Notes: generated from the letters alone by a model not told the origin. 64,000 nucleotides of DNA from Ilex aquifolium (GCA_951799425.1 OX637397.1:18800064-18864063); one strand, 5' to 3'; positions 46,303 through 58,560 are shown, counted from the first letter of the stretch. Made by a program: numbers and translations.

Positions 46303-47863
46303 AATTTGATATGAGAGCCTAATCTCAATCCAAAATCGTCGTTGCCATAGAAACTCATCAGTCATCCTTAATTAGTCATACTGTGGCTGCTATTTATGGT
46401 ATTGTTGCTACTGTTCATTGCCATAAGTAGTGAACATCTTTATCCAGTTGCAATGCCTAGTGCGAGAGAGTGTACACCCAATTTGGTTCCTAATCACAAG
46501 CCCTAAAGCATTGTCACTATTCACGATTCATCAACCGTACGTACCATCACTATTCATCGTCATCCCAACAATTTACATCCTTAGTCAAGCGATGTTTTGA
46601 AGAGAAGAAGGAGGTTACTGGATCGTCATCAAAGTTTCAACCATTGTTCATTAGAAGTTCAGTGGTGGTTTACTATTCATCACCACTTTCGTTGAGCTTA
46701 TTAACCCAATTGACCAGCCCACCCAAGGTTCTGAATGTCTAGAATGGTTCTCATCCTTTCTCACTATCCATATTCATGAGCTTCAATATTTTTGCGAACC
46801 AGTGGAGTATATTGGAGACCATCGTTGGGTTAATCTTTTGTCAACAATCGCCGGTGAACTTTGGAGTTGTTGCTGCTGTTTTTTGAGCGACATCGTTGTC
46901 ACTGTGCTTCGCTGGAGAATGAACAAAGTCTTCATTGTGTGCTGCCACTCTTCTGAAGAAGGAAGTAGCGGCCTCCTGCTCGTTTGAAAATCTTCTCTAT
47001 GTGTTATCATCTTCGCGCCATCACAAGTTGTTTGTTTGAAGATCTATAGGCTAGGTTTACATCGTAACCCTTAAGCTCCGTGAAGAAGTAAATCTCCTGG
47101 TAGGTTTTATATTGGTTCAACCCGACTTGATTTGACCCGTTTAGTTTTAAAAATAACCTAATCCATGTGCTTTAAATTTTGACCAAACCCATACGAAACC
47201 AACCTAGTTCTACCTTACCCAGACCAACCCAATACAAAAAAAAAAGGGTAAATTGGGTGTGGGTACCATTTTTAGGTCTTATTTGAATATAAGTTCCTTA
47301 TTTTAATATGTAAAGATTTAAGTTCAAAATAATTATAAAAAATTGTAAGGAAGTACACTTTTCAGTTTTCTTTTTTTGAATATTACCTAATTATCCCTAC
47401 TTTGATTAATGCATAACTGATATGAAAATATTTGAAAAGATTCTTTATAGTATTATTGTGATATATACAATTGTTTGAATTTTAAAATACTAATATCAAT
47501 TCATTTGGTATTATCCTTTTGAATCAAAAGTTTTCTTCTTCTACATTTCAGTTTTCTTTGAATAAACTTTTTGTTTTACATAGAATGCAGTAATTTTTTA
47601 TTTATTGTAGCAAGATTTTGGTTTCTTCTTTACCATTTCAGAGTTTTGTCTTCTCTTCTAGTCCGACGGAAATTACTCAACTAGATGCGTTGGTTTCGTC
47701 TTCTCTTTTTCATCTTTTTTTTTAATAAATCAAATTCTTTTTGAAAACAATATAACAATATAAAAATCAATGTGAAAATGTAATAACATATTAAATAATG
47801 TGACAAGTTACCCAAAAATAATATGACAACATATTAAAAAAAATGTGACCAGATAATAAAAAA

Positions 47864-48152
47864 GGGTAAACCACATAAATGGCCCCTGAACTTTTCTATT
47901 TTTTTTAAATTGCACCCTGAACTTTAAATTTTTTTATTTTACCACCTGAACTATTTAAATCATTTTAATCAACACCTTCTGTTAAATTTCACCGTTAAAT
48001 AGGGATAAAACCCAAACGACAAATGCAGATGGCATATATTGAAGGTCATTTTCGACATTTCACCTATTGTGTAAGGGTTTTAGGCACCAAAATTCCCTCC
48101 CATTCCTCCTGATGCTCTGTTTTATTTTACTCTTAATGCTCTATTCTATCCA

Positions 48153-48197
<45 letters not shown>

Positions 48198-49268
48198 GAA
48201 AATCAAGTCATGGAGAGAGAGAAAATCAAGTCATGGATGGGTATTGGGTTTTAGGTATTGTGTTCCTTAAAGAAATCGGGTGTTAGGTAGTGTTGTTGGG
48301 TGTTGGATATTGTGTTCTTTAAAGAATTTGGGTGTTGGGTAGTGTTGGGTATTTGGGGTACTGTGTTGGGTAGTGTTAACTTTCTCCTCCAATTTCTCTT
48401 AATTAAATTTTATAGAACAAGTCAGTGAGGGAATGAAAAATCAAGAGGCTTGGGCTTTGTATTCTGAATTATCATCTACCCAGATGGAGAATTGTGACAG
48501 GAACACTGCTTGTGATCCTGTTGGTATGAGAAATTCATTTCCAGTAAGAACCCATTTCCAGTAAGAGTTTTGATTCATTGATGTCTTATAATTACTTCTA
48601 TACTCTATGGTATATGGTAAAAATCTTAGCTTTTGAATCAGTCCTGGGTGCACCAAGCAAGGATGTAGCTTTTGAAGCTTTGATTTCTGTTCTTATTTTT
48701 GGGTCAACTGGTGTTACTAATTTATTTAGTTGTGAGCCTGTAATTTTATTTAAGCTGTTTGGATTTGGTATTTTACTATTTTTCCTGCTTGATGGGTTTT
48801 GCAATTATTTTGGTCCACCTGTAAATGAAATTGAGTTAGGTACTCTTGTTTTTTGCTTTTGTTTTTTTTAAATGTTCTATAGATGTTTTGTGATTTGTTT
48901 TTATAGTTTCTTCTCTGTTCTCTGTTCTGACATCTAGGTAGTAAACATCAATGGCTTGATTTTCTCTCTCTCTCTCAACTGGACAGAACAGAGCATTAAG
49001 GGTCAAATAAAACAGAGCATCAGGAGGAATGAAAGGGAATTTTGGCGCCTAAAACCCTTACACAATAGGTGAAATGCCGAAAATTACCTTCAATATAAGC
49101 CATCTGCATTTGCCGTTTGGGTTTTATCCCTATTTAACGGTGAAATCTAATGGAAGGTGTTGATTAAAATGATTTAAATAGTTCAGGGGGTAAAATCAAA
49201 AAATTTAAAATTCAGGGTGCAATTTAAAAAAAATAGAAAAGTTCAGGGGTCATTTATGTGGTTTACCC
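47864..49268. mobile_element. Non-autonomous Mutator-like element with long TIRs
   Basis: It starts GGGTAAACCACATAAATGG and ends with the reverse complement, CCATTTATGTGGTTTACCC apart from small changes. Inverted repeats of about 300 bp (47864-48180 and 48955-49268) include a GA/TC microsatellite at their inner ends. The 9-mer AATAAAAAA flanks both sides (47855-47863 and 49269-49277), the duplication size of Mutator. The total is 1405 bp. The 770-bp centre has no transposase. Open frames there (48578-48871 and its reverse) are not recognisable, so captured host sequence is possible but unproven. Confidence 0.92.
48155..48193. repeat. (GA)n microsatellite
   Basis: About 18 GA units at the inner end of the left MULE inverted repeat. 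The right repeat has only about 7 TC units, so the tract has changed length since the repeats formed. Confidence 0.95.
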
Positions 49269-50009
49269 AATAAAAAATAATGTGACAACATATTAAACAA
49301 TGTGACAAATTACTCAAAAATAATGTAACAAATTACTCAAAAATAATGAGACAATATTTTAAAAAATTATGACAAGATAATTTCTAATATAAGAACTATA
49401 TATATATATGGGGGGAGAGAGAGAGAGAGATGGAGGGAAAGAGAAATAGTTCTCATATAAAAAAAACCCTAAAATTTAGGAGTTTTAGAGAAATAATTTT
49501 AATTTGGGAAAGATTTCAAACTAAGAAATTTAAAATTTATTTAAGTTTTGAATTTTGTTACTTGTGTGTGTGGGTATATATATGTTTTGAAGTAGTAATT
49601 GGCTTCCATGTTTTGAGAGATATTGGTCACAATTTTGTTGTCGTTGATTCAGGAATCATGAGAGACTGATGCTTAGAGGAGTACTGGTGTTTTAGGTTTC
49701 TAATGGTTAGAGGGTTACTTCAGACTTTATGTAAAAAAGAGGACTTTATTCCAATTTTTTTTGAAAAAGACATTTCTCTCAAATAAGAGTTAAAAAAGGT
49801 ACCTCATTCCAAAGTTCCTAAAAAGACTCCATAACCGCCCACTCGTTAAGTCCATTTAATCCAAGCCTTTATCCACAATTAATCAAAGACCCAGACTCAG
49901 TCAAGCTCAGGCCAAGCTAACCCATTTTGTTGTACCTAGACCAGACCAACACCACAACCCAAACCCTCGGACCCTGTCCAGCTTATTTTCAAAAAAATCC
50001 AAAATTATA

Positions 50010-50285
50010 GGTTTGTTCCCCCTGTAGTCTCAAAAACTATAGAACATCCCTAGGAGTTCTAGAAATTACAGAATCGCCTTAAAGAGTTTCAAAAATTACA
50101 GAAACATCCTCTAGAAGTTCCAAAAATTGCAGAAACATCAACAAAAAGTTCCAAAATTTTCAGAATCATCCCCAAAAAAGTTTCAAAAATTCCAAAGCTG
50201 CCCAAGAAGTTTTAGAAATTATAGAATCCTCCCTAGAAGTTTCAAAAATTGTAGAATCATTCCAAGAAGTTTCAAAATTTCCTCA
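50010..50285. repeat. Degenerate tandem repeat of about 33 bp
   Basis: About eight diverged copies of a unit like AGAAGTTTCAAAAATTRCAGAATCATCC. Confidence 0.8.
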
Positions 50286-50520
50286 GAGCAAAAGTATACA
50301 TTCTCCCATAAAATTTGATTCAGTGGGAAATTAGAGAATTTGCAAAGGGTCCAAAAAATATTTTCTTGTATTTAAGCTTTCTCACTTCTTGAAATTGTCA
50401 ATTGTATTCTTGAACTTGTTTTTATACCATTCTCATATTTCAAGAGTTAGTCATGAGTTTATATAATCATTGTGATGCCTATTCATATGCTTACCCAACA
50501 TCTAGATGAGAATTATTATA

Positions 50521-50850
50521 GATATTATAGATTTATTATGAGAATTATTTGGAGATTATTTAGTATTTATGTTTTTAGTAATTTCTTTTAATTTGTAAGG
50601 ACTTATATGTCATTTTGATTATGTATCTTGTAGAAGGGTTGTTGGATTCTCTATATAAAGGGATGCATGTAAGAGTTTTAGTTAGACTTTTGATTAATTA
50701 TTGATTATTGAGAATTGTTTTCTCCCTTAAGTTCTCTCTCCCATTTCCTTAATTCTATTCCTTTTCTCATCACCTTTTATTCTTCTATTCTCATCTCTAT
50801 TATCTTTTTCTTGATGTACATCAAATATTAGACCAATATGATTTACATCA
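50521..50850 (+). repeat. Copia/TRIM-like LTR, copy 2
   Basis: Closely similar to copy 1 from TATAGATTTATTATGAGAA to TACATCA, with the same TATA box (CTATATAAAGGGATGC). It is followed by ATTTGGATCA and directly by a third copy start. Confidence 0.75.
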
Positions 50851-50860
50851 ATTTGGATCA

Positions 50861-50925
50861 TGTTGGAGTTGGTTAGATATTATAGATTTATTATGAGAAT
50901 TATTTGGAGATTATTTAGTATTTAA
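50861..50925 (+). repeat. Copia/TRIM-like LTR, copy 3 start, cut by the second Tat element
   Basis: It starts TGTTGGAGTTGGTTAG, a proper LTR start, and matches copy 2 through AGATTATTTAGTATTTA. It breaks at 50926 where the Tat LTR begins. The rest should lie beyond the right end of the window. Confidence 0.7.
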
Positions 50926-51663
50926 TGAGGATGGAATTTTGGGCATTGGCCGCCATGACCTCAGAGCCCAATACACTTTGAGAACCTAGAAGTTGGGCTT
51001 ATTAGCCAAAAGGAAGTGTCTCCAATTAGCCCATGTTGAAGAGTAGGACGGGCCCAAAGATCAAGCCCAACGGCTCCGGAGAACCATCGGTTCAGTCCCG
51101 GCCCAATCCCGTAGAAGCCAAAAGGACAATCTGGGAAAGAGGAATCACACCCTTGTCCTGGAAAGGATCCCGTCGCACCACGTGTCCAAGGGGCAAGGGG
51201 ACCATCTCTGAAACCTAAGACAGTTACACCTCCCCGGAGGCAGGAGGAGGTGGTGCATAACGATCCAGAGATCGTGGGCACAGGGGCGCCGGCTAGCACA
51301 GGCTTTTGCAGGACAAGGATTGGAGGTCCCCACAAGATCAGGAAAAAGGCAGGAGGAGCCACCAGGAACCCTAGGACAAACGACCCGTATAAATAGAATA
51401 GTGCTATGTAGCTTGGCGATATCTCGGGAACTTCCTCTAAAAATCATCGTCTTCACCTTCCCCATTGTGTTTTCTATTCCCAGATATTCAGCAAGATAAT
51501 GCATATACATTTGTAAAGGCCCAGTGCCTGTAACCGACTGGTACTCACCTAAAATCAATACACGACCTCAAGGAGTAAGAGACTCCATTGCAGTGGACGT
51601 AACCTTAGTCCATCGACTAAGGTGAACCACCTATATTCTGTACCGTCACTCTCGATAGATTAA

Positions 51664-54035
51664 TGTAACACCCCGCATTTTTCTTTTATATATGTATATA
51701 GATATATAGTAAATAATTGTTTTAAAACTATAGATATATGTAGTGACATAAGAATAAACCGTAGGAATAAATACTATGGAGATAATTTGATTGGGAAGTT
51801 TACGTGTCGAAGATGTTTAAACTTGGAAAGGGTGAATAGACAAGTTTCTAAAGGTTTTTAGGTCAAAATAATGCTTCCATTGAATTCGGAAGGTCGAACA
51901 ACCTTGGGAGAGGTAATATGAGGTGTATTGGAAGGTAGGAAGTATTTTGGAGTTAAAACCCACTTTAGAGTGAAATTGGGTAAAAAGTATCTTGGACACC
52001 TTCTAGTATTTTAGCAATAAATTTTTACCCTTACATCCAATTGAGCTGAAATTTTTACAGTAGATAGTAGACATCTAGGGCTACAAAAGTGTACCTCTTG
52101 GAAATTTTCCAATTCGACCTCTAAAGGGGTCAAAACTGCCCTGGAAGTCGAAGCAGCCAAACAGTACCGGTACCCAGTACTGGTACCCCCCGAACCAGTA
52201 GCTAATTGGTACCGGTACCCTTTGACTGGAGCCTTCCCGAACAGTAAAAAAGTCGGGATTTTGGGTTTTAAAACCCCATTCCAAGCCCTATTTGCCCCAT
52301 TCTTCATCTCATCCTCACCACAAACATCTTAGAGCCCTAGGAGGAGATAAAGAAAGGGAAAAACACCAAGATCAAGATAGATTCACACCTCATAGAAATC
52401 AAAACCGAAATTCCTCAAGAACACCATTCTTCTCCTCTCTTCCTATACACTTTCACTACACCCTTACCCACATCTCTTAGAACCCTAAGAGAAGACAAGA
52501 AGGAGAAGGAGAAGGGAGGAAGGAGATCTTGAAGCTTGGGTATTTGGCTAAAACTTCAAGAGCATAAGGTAGGGGTTTTCTCTCACTCACTTACATTGAG
52601 GTTAGGGTATTTATATATGTATGTTTTGGCTATCAATGTTAGATATATGCTATGGAATCATCATCTCTTAGGCTTTTTGGCAAATATTACATGTTTTGAA
52701 CAAAGCTAGGGTTTAATACCCATGAAATCTCTTCTCTAGTTTTAAAACCCTCATTTTTGGAGAGTTATGTATTTCTTTCTTAAATGTTTTCCTTATTATG
52801 GCTTTTCGAACCCCTAGTGTTTGTGTTGGGTTGAACAATGATGTTATTGTGATCTCATGTATTTTCTTTGTTGGTGGTAGAATTATTACATGATATATTT
52901 TGGGGGATTTTGGATAAAGGGTTGTAAATTGAAATCAATATTGGAATTGTAAGCTTGGTTGGATTGGTGGTGATGCACATGAGTGAGAGGTTCCTTGTAA
53001 GGATGCTCACCCCTTCCCAAGAGGTTCCTTGTAAGGATGCTTGGGAAGCAAAGATGATCTAACGGGGGTGGAGGTTACCCTAAAGTATGCCACCTACCGA
53101 ATGAATGGGGGTGGAGGTTACCCTAAAGTATGCCACCTACCTAAAGAAGTGTGAGAGGTTCCTTGTAAGGATGCTCACCCCTTCCCAAGAGGTTCCTTGT
53201 AAGGATGCTTGGGAAGCCATGCAAATGAATTGTGAGAGGTTCCTTGTAAGGATGCTCACCCCTTCCCAAGAGGTTCCTTGTAAGGATGCTTGGGAAGCCA
53301 TGCAATGAATTGTGAGAGGTTCCTTGTAAGGATGCTCACCCATTCTCAAGAGGTTCCTTGTAAGGATGCTTGAGAAACAAAGATGATCTATAGGGAGGTG
53401 GAGGTTACCCTAAAGTATGCCACCTACCGAAAGAATTATTGGAAATCGTTTGTGGCAATTAATGGTGATTATTTGCATATGGTACTCGTTTATTCATTTG
53501 AGTAAGGTTTTACATAAACTTGAGATCCTTTTTAAATGTCACTGCTTTATTTCAAATTATGTATCTATGTTATGTTAAAAATGAGGCCGACCATTTTAAA
53601 TGCTTTTCTAAACCTTGTATGGGTTTGAGAGAATTTTTCTACAGAGCTTCGTGCTCACCCCCTACCGCTAACATTTTTCAGATTTCCCGTTTGAGGAGGA
53701 CTTGAGGGTCGAGGAGCCCGCTATTTGGGAGACTCCACTTGACGGGACGGTGGACCCCGAGGTGGACGCATAGAGTGACCTCTTTCCTTTTTGTACTAGA
53801 CTAGGATATTCATTTTGTACCTTGTAAAGTCTAGTTTTCTTTTGTAATTCCGCTGCGCTACATTATGGGATTTTTGGGATGTAAAGGCCAAAATGGGTCT
53901 ATTCTTTTGGGATAACGCTGTAAATTTTATGGATGACTTTATGAAGTCTTATTTATTGATGAATTATTTCAGTGCTCTCATGATATGAATGTTTTGGAAT
54001 GTAATGCCGTCCAGGGTGTGTTTTGGGGTGTTACA
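51664..54035 (+). mobile_element. Solo LTR (2372 bp) with ATTAA target duplication
   Basis: It begins TGTAACACCCCGCATTTTTC and ends TTTTGGGGTGTTACA, with ATTAA on both sides (51659-51663 and 54036-54040). The ends are inverted (TGTAACACCCC/GGGTGTTACA). It is Ty3 (Tekay-like) by termini and length. It carries an internal higher-order tandem repeat at about 52983-53430. The small open frames inside are not genes. Confidence 0.93.
52983..53430. repeat. Higher-order tandem repeat inside the solo LTR
   Basis: The core GAGGTTCCTTGTAAGGATGCT occurs about eight times, in pairs. Each pair includes the hairpin arms CTTCCCAAG and CTTGGGAAG. The paired unit recurs about every 80 bp (53151, 53232, 53312). 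A flanking unit GGTGGAGGTTACCCTAAAG occurs three times. Confidence 0.93.
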
Positions 54036-54122
54036 ATTAATTTCTCTTTTAAACCAGCTGGCAAAACCCATCAGCAGATCAACTGTTGGGCTTGGGTTGT
54101 TATTTCCGAGACCCCCATCAGT

Positions 54123-54140
54123 TGGCGCTGTCTGTGGGAA
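54123..54140 (+). promoter_or_regulatory. tRNA primer-binding site of the second Tat element
   Basis: TGGCGCTGTCTGTGGGAA lies two bases after the LTR end. It differs by one base from the site of the first Tat element. Confidence 0.8.
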
Positions 54141-54178
54141 CAATTTTCATCATTCTCCTTTGAATTTTTATCTACTTG

Positions 54179-55893
54179 ATGGTTTCAACTCCGAACATGA
54201 GCAAAGCTCCTGCCAATCCCCAAGTCCACCAAAATCTACCGGAGAACTTTCTGGCCCCTGAAGGAGACGTCGAGGGTCATCCCCCAGCGGCGAACCTTCC
54301 CCCGCTCAACGAGCTAGAAACCTACCATCGAACTACGATGCAGCTGATAAAGCAGAACCAGGAGCTGATGGAGTGGATGCAGACACACCAGCTCCCGCGG
54401 TTCCCACCAGCTCGACAGGAGCCCCCTCCGCCCCCAGCAGAACATGACGCCCCTCATCAGGAGCGTCAAGCCCAGCTAAATGGAGTCACTGAGCTCCATG
54501 AGCGCAGTCACTTCGGGGAAAAATCACCGAAGACGATACCCCGAAGAGCGCGACAAAGATGAAGCCCACAATCGGGCTAGGGCCGCCTTCCAAGAAGACA
54601 GACCTCACCCCCACCGGACCCCGAGGATCGCTTGTTGGAGCATAGGCTTTATGGGCTCCAACGAGAAGTGGGCAACATGAAAGAGGCAGCTAAGGGAAAG
54701 ACCCCCGATACTATGGACACTCTAGTCCAGCAGACCAAATCTCCATTCGCTCCCGAGGTCCTCCACTTTTCTCTCCTGCGAAAGTTTCTTGTGCCGTTCG
54801 TAGAGGCGTTCGACGAAACCAAAGACCCAGTTGACCACTTGAACTCCTATAAAAATCAGATGGAAATCCAAGGATACCCAGATCCAATTTGCTGTCGGGC
54901 TTTTGCCATCACCCTAAAGGGGTCGGCAATAGCCTGGTTCAACAGGCTACAACCAGCATCAATTTCATCATTTCGAGAACTCTCCATACAGTTTGTATCC
55001 CATTTTATCGGAGCTAGGACGTACATGAAGCCATCTTACCACCTCTTGAGCGTCAAACAGGGGCCCGGCGAATCTGTCCGAAGCTATGTGCAACACTTCA
55101 ATCAAGAGTGTCTGAAGGTGGAAAGTGTGGATGATAAGTTCGCACTAACCACTTTCATGTTTGGGCTCGGAATACAGTCTAAGGACCTCCTCTTCTCGAT
55201 AGCAAAGAACCCACAAGCCACTATGGCCGAGGTCTTGGCAAAGGCCGAAAAATACATCAACGGCGAAGAGGCCCTCCGCCTCAAAGGGGGCACAACACCA
55301 ACGGAAGGAGAAAAGAAAAGAGTGACCGCAGTCCCAGGAAGGAGAGGAAACATGAGCGGTCCCCAAGAAGAGACCGCTCACCGAGGAGGCGAAGAGAGCC
55401 TTCTCCGAAAAGGAGAGGCAACGTCCGAGATTGTCTGGGACCGCCGCCACAGGAGCTACAACCCCGATATGACCCGACAAGGCTCCCTCCCTTGATTACC
55501 TCTATTGCACAAGTCCTACATGAGGTACAGAACGAGAGATTCGTCCGATGGCCACCACAGAAGAAATTCGATCCTAGGAAGAGGGATCCCACGAAGTACT
55601 GTGAATACCATAAAGACACTGGCCATGAGACTAACGACTGTATTCAACTCAAGAAGGAGATAGAGTATTTGATCGAAACAGGTCACCTACGACAATATGT
55701 GGCTGCAGAAGGAAGAGAGATGGACAACCAGAGACGAGGAGATCGAGCTGCGCCTCAGCCCCCACAACAGCACCAGGAAGCTATAAGCGAGATCCGAGTC
55801 ATCTCGGGAGGATTCGCTGGTGGGGGTGAGTCCAGCTCAGCACGGAGGGCATATGCCAGGAAGGCCCAGTCAAGAGATTTCCTCGAAGTCTAG
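54179..55893 (+). pseudogene. Second Tat gag, frameshifted
   Basis: ATG near 54179 begins a Pro-rich N-terminus. The likely coding frame moves near 54478 (to SAVTSGKNHRRRYPEERD), back near 54610 (to LLEHRLYGLQREVGNM) and again near 55490. The core 54632-55495 matches Retrotrans_gag: FVEAFDETKDPVDHLNSYKN, AFAITLKGSAIAWFNRLQP, LLSVKQGPGESVRSYVQHF. The finger CEYHKDTGHETNDC lies at about 55600-55641. The final segment ends at a TAG (55891-55893) before protease. Confidence 0.88.
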
Positions 55894-56603
55894 GCCATCC
55901 AGAAGGCACCCCGCTGCGAAATGGAGATCACATTTTCTGATGCAGATCTCGAGGAGTGCCAGCATCCGCATGACGACCCTCTGGTCATAAAGGCGATTAT
56001 CGCAAACAAAACCATACATCAAGTGCTGGTCGACAACGAGAGCTCATCAGACATCATTTTCTGCTGATATTTGACCAGCTCGGAATAGAGAAATCGAGGC
56101 TTGAACCCGTGAAGAAACATCTTTTGGGATTCTCGGGTGAGAGAGTCTTGCCGGTTGGCTCTATCCCACTAGTTTTTACCATAGGTGACCAACCCTGCCA
56201 AGTTACGACCACCGTCCGCTTCCTGGTGGTGGACGCCCCTTCTGCCTACAACGTCCTGTTGGGAAGGTCGTCCCTCAATTCCATCGAGGTAATACCCTCA
56301 GTGTACCATTTGGTGATGAAGTTCCCCACCGAGAATAGGGTCGGTACGGTCAGGGGAAACCAACGTCTCGCTAGGGAGTGCTACGTGACATCAATGCGAC
56401 AAAGGGAGGTAGAATCAGTCCAACTGGAGGACTTAGACATGAGAGATGAAATGGAAACCCGACCTACCCCTACGGAGCAGTTGGAACCCGTACAGCTGGA
56501 CGAGAACCCGGAGCACATAGTCTTTGTGGGCTCCATGCTCATCCTGTTCATTAAGGAGAAGCTCATCTCATTTCTGAAGGAGAACGTCGATGCTTTTGCT
56601 TGA
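55894..56603 (+). pseudogene. Second Tat aspartic protease, active site altered
   Basis: The active-site stretch reads VLVDNESSSDIIF (about 56023-56061). The Gly that follows Asp-x in retropepsins is a Glu codon (56038-56040). A frameshift follows near 56062. The rest (56109-56603) has KKHLLGFSGERVLPVGSI and FLVVDAPSAYNVLLGRSSL. A TGA (56601-56603) stands where Trp of the usual AFAW motif is expected. Confidence 0.88.
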
Positions 56604-58560
56604 AAGCAGGAGGATATGGAAGGGATAGACCCCGCGGTGATCGTACACCGGCTTAGCGTGGATCCGAACTGCAAGCCTGTAAGACAGAAGAGGAGAAGCT
56701 TCGTGCCAGACAAGCAGAAAGGTATAAATGAGGAGGTGGCTAAGTTATTACGAGCCAAAACCATCCGGGAGGTCGATTACCCGACCTGGTTAGCAAACGT
56801 TGTTCTTGTGAAGAATGTAAACGACAAATGGCGACTTTGCATCGACTTCACCGACCTTAACTGAGCATGCCCCAATGACAGTTTTTCGTTACCACGGATC
56901 AACCTAATCATCGACGCCACAGCTGGTCATGAGCTCCTCAGCTTCATAGACTCCTTCTCCGGGTATAACTAGATCAAAATGGATCCGAACGACTAGGAGA
57001 AAACATCGTTCATCACAGAACAAGGGATCTTCTATTATCAGGTGATGCCGTTCGGATTAAAAAATGCCGGGGCCACCTACCAGAGGCTGGTTAATAGAAT
57101 GTTCTACGACAAGCTCGGCTCGACTATGGAAGTGTATATAGACGACATGCTCGTGAAGTTGCTAAAAGCGGAGTCCCATATTCAACATCTTGGGGAGTCG
57201 TTCGAAATTATACGGAAGTACCGGATGAAGCTAAACTCGGCGAAGTGTGCCTTTGGAGTATTGACAGGAAAATTCCTAGTATTCATAGTTAACAGCAGGG
57301 GTATCGAGGCGAACCCCGAGAAGGTGAAGGTCGTTCTTGAAATGAAACCCCCCACCAGCACCCGAGAAATACAACGCCTCACCAGAAGAATAGCGGCGCT
57401 CAACCGATTTATTTTGCGCCTCAGCAACAAGTGTCAGCCATTCTTCAAGGTCCTAAAGACAGCTTTCTAGCGGGACGAAAAATGCGAAGAAGCTTTCCAG
57501 GCCCTTAAGGCCTATTTAGCATCGCTACCCGTGTTGGTAAGTCCTCAGGAAGGAGAGGTCCTGACCCTTTACTTGGCCGTATTAGACTTCTCAGTCAGTG
57601 CCGCCCTTGTGCAGGATAGGGAAAGAGTCCAGCAACCAATCTACTTCTGCAGCAAAGCCCTCCGAGGGGCCGAAGAGAGGTACCCAAAGATGGAGAAGCT
57701 GGTGCTAGCCCTCTTAGTGGCAGCTCGAAGGCTGAGGCCCTACTTTCAAGGGCACACCATCGAGATTCCAACTGACCAACCGATGAGGCAGGTCTTGCAT
57801 AAGCCGGAGGCATCCGGGAGACTAGTAAAATGGGCGATGGAGCTTAGCGAGTTCGACATCAAGTTCAAACCCAGGACTGCTATCAAGGGACAAGTCCTGA
57901 CGGACTTCCTTGCCGAGTTCACCTCTCCACCTGAAGAGAGCACAGAAGACCAGGACAGTATCCCCGACGTGCTGACCTGGAAACTGTATGTGGATGGGGC
58001 TTCGAATGCCCAGGGAAGCGGGGCCGGACTCATCCGGACCTCACCAGAGGGATATGACTTGGAATATGCCTTGAGATTCAACTTTCAGGCATCCAATAAA
58101 GAGGCAGAGTACGAGGCCTTGATAGTGGGTTTAAACCTAGCCTTGTCCATGGATGCACATCAGAACGTGATCCATAACGACTCGCAGCTGGTAGTGAGGC
58201 AGGTCAAAGAGGAATACGCTGCCAGGGACGAAAAGATGGCACTCTATGTGATGAAAGTACGAAGCCTATTGGGAAAATTCGTCTTGACTGAGCTGGTTCA
58301 AGTTCCCCGAGAAGCCGACGCCCTGGCCAAGCTCACCACCACCACCTCCAACAACAGCTTGCCAGGACAGGCACCAGTCGAAGTCCTCGGGGAGCCCAAC
58401 ATACAGCTCGAGAAGGGACAAGCCGGCAGAAACCAAGCCATGCCAGTCGAAGAGGGCGCTTCGTGGATGGATCCCATTGTATCCTTCCTACGAGACGGGG
58501 TACTGCCAAATGACCCGAATGACTCATCCAAGCTAAGAGTCAGAGCGGCAAAATTTACAA
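56604..58560 (+). pseudogene. Second Tat reverse transcriptase with two RNase H domains
   Basis: A single frame from 56604 onward has stops at 56862-56864 (TGA), 56970-56972, 56994-56996 and 57468-57470 (TAG). RT motifs: DYPTWLANVVLVKNVNDKWR, MPFGLKNAGATYQRLVNRMF and an intact YIDDM (about 57140). The first RNase H includes RRLRPYFQGHTIEIPTDQP. The second (about 57975-58340) begins WKLYVDGASNAQGSGAGLI and has NKEAEYEALIVGLNLAL and HNDSQLVVRQV. The second domain marks the Tat lineage. Confidence 0.93.

Larger units (their letters stand above)
47740..49385. repeat. Degenerate ~22-bp repeats flanking the MULE
   Basis: Variants of AATAATGTGACAACATATTAA recur on both sides of the Mutator-like element (47780-47860 and 49270-49375), showing that it landed within a small tandem array. 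Confidence 0.7.
46303..50520 (+). mobile_element. Non-coding interior between two related LTRs (LARD/TRIM-like), hosting a MULE
   Basis: Starting from the Met-type primer site (46305-46319), the DNA up to the second LTR copy has no gag or pol. It holds a Mutator-like element (47864-49268), short AATGTGACA-type repeats around it and a tandem array at about 50010-50285. It may be a large non-autonomous LTR element, or two separate LTR insertions with unrelated DNA between. The stretch 46320-47740 shows no supported gene. Confidence 0.45.
50926..54120 (+). repeat. 5' LTR of the second Tat element (split)
   Basis: It starts TGAGGATGGAATTTTGG and ends ACCCCCATCA. A TATA box (CGTATAAATAGAA) lies near 51388. 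Without the nested solo LTR and one duplication copy it is about 0.82 kb. TTTAA (50921-50925) is the expected left target-site copy. The open frames 50961-51558 on the minus strand are chance. Confidence 0.8.

Noticed and set aside
51145..51558. 137-codon minus-strand frame and its overlaps
   Set aside because: Antisense to the 5' LTR of the second Tat element; no domain.
52983..53430. Regular repeats considered as a CRISPR array
   Set aside because: Units are directly tandem with no variable spacers, inside a plant LTR.
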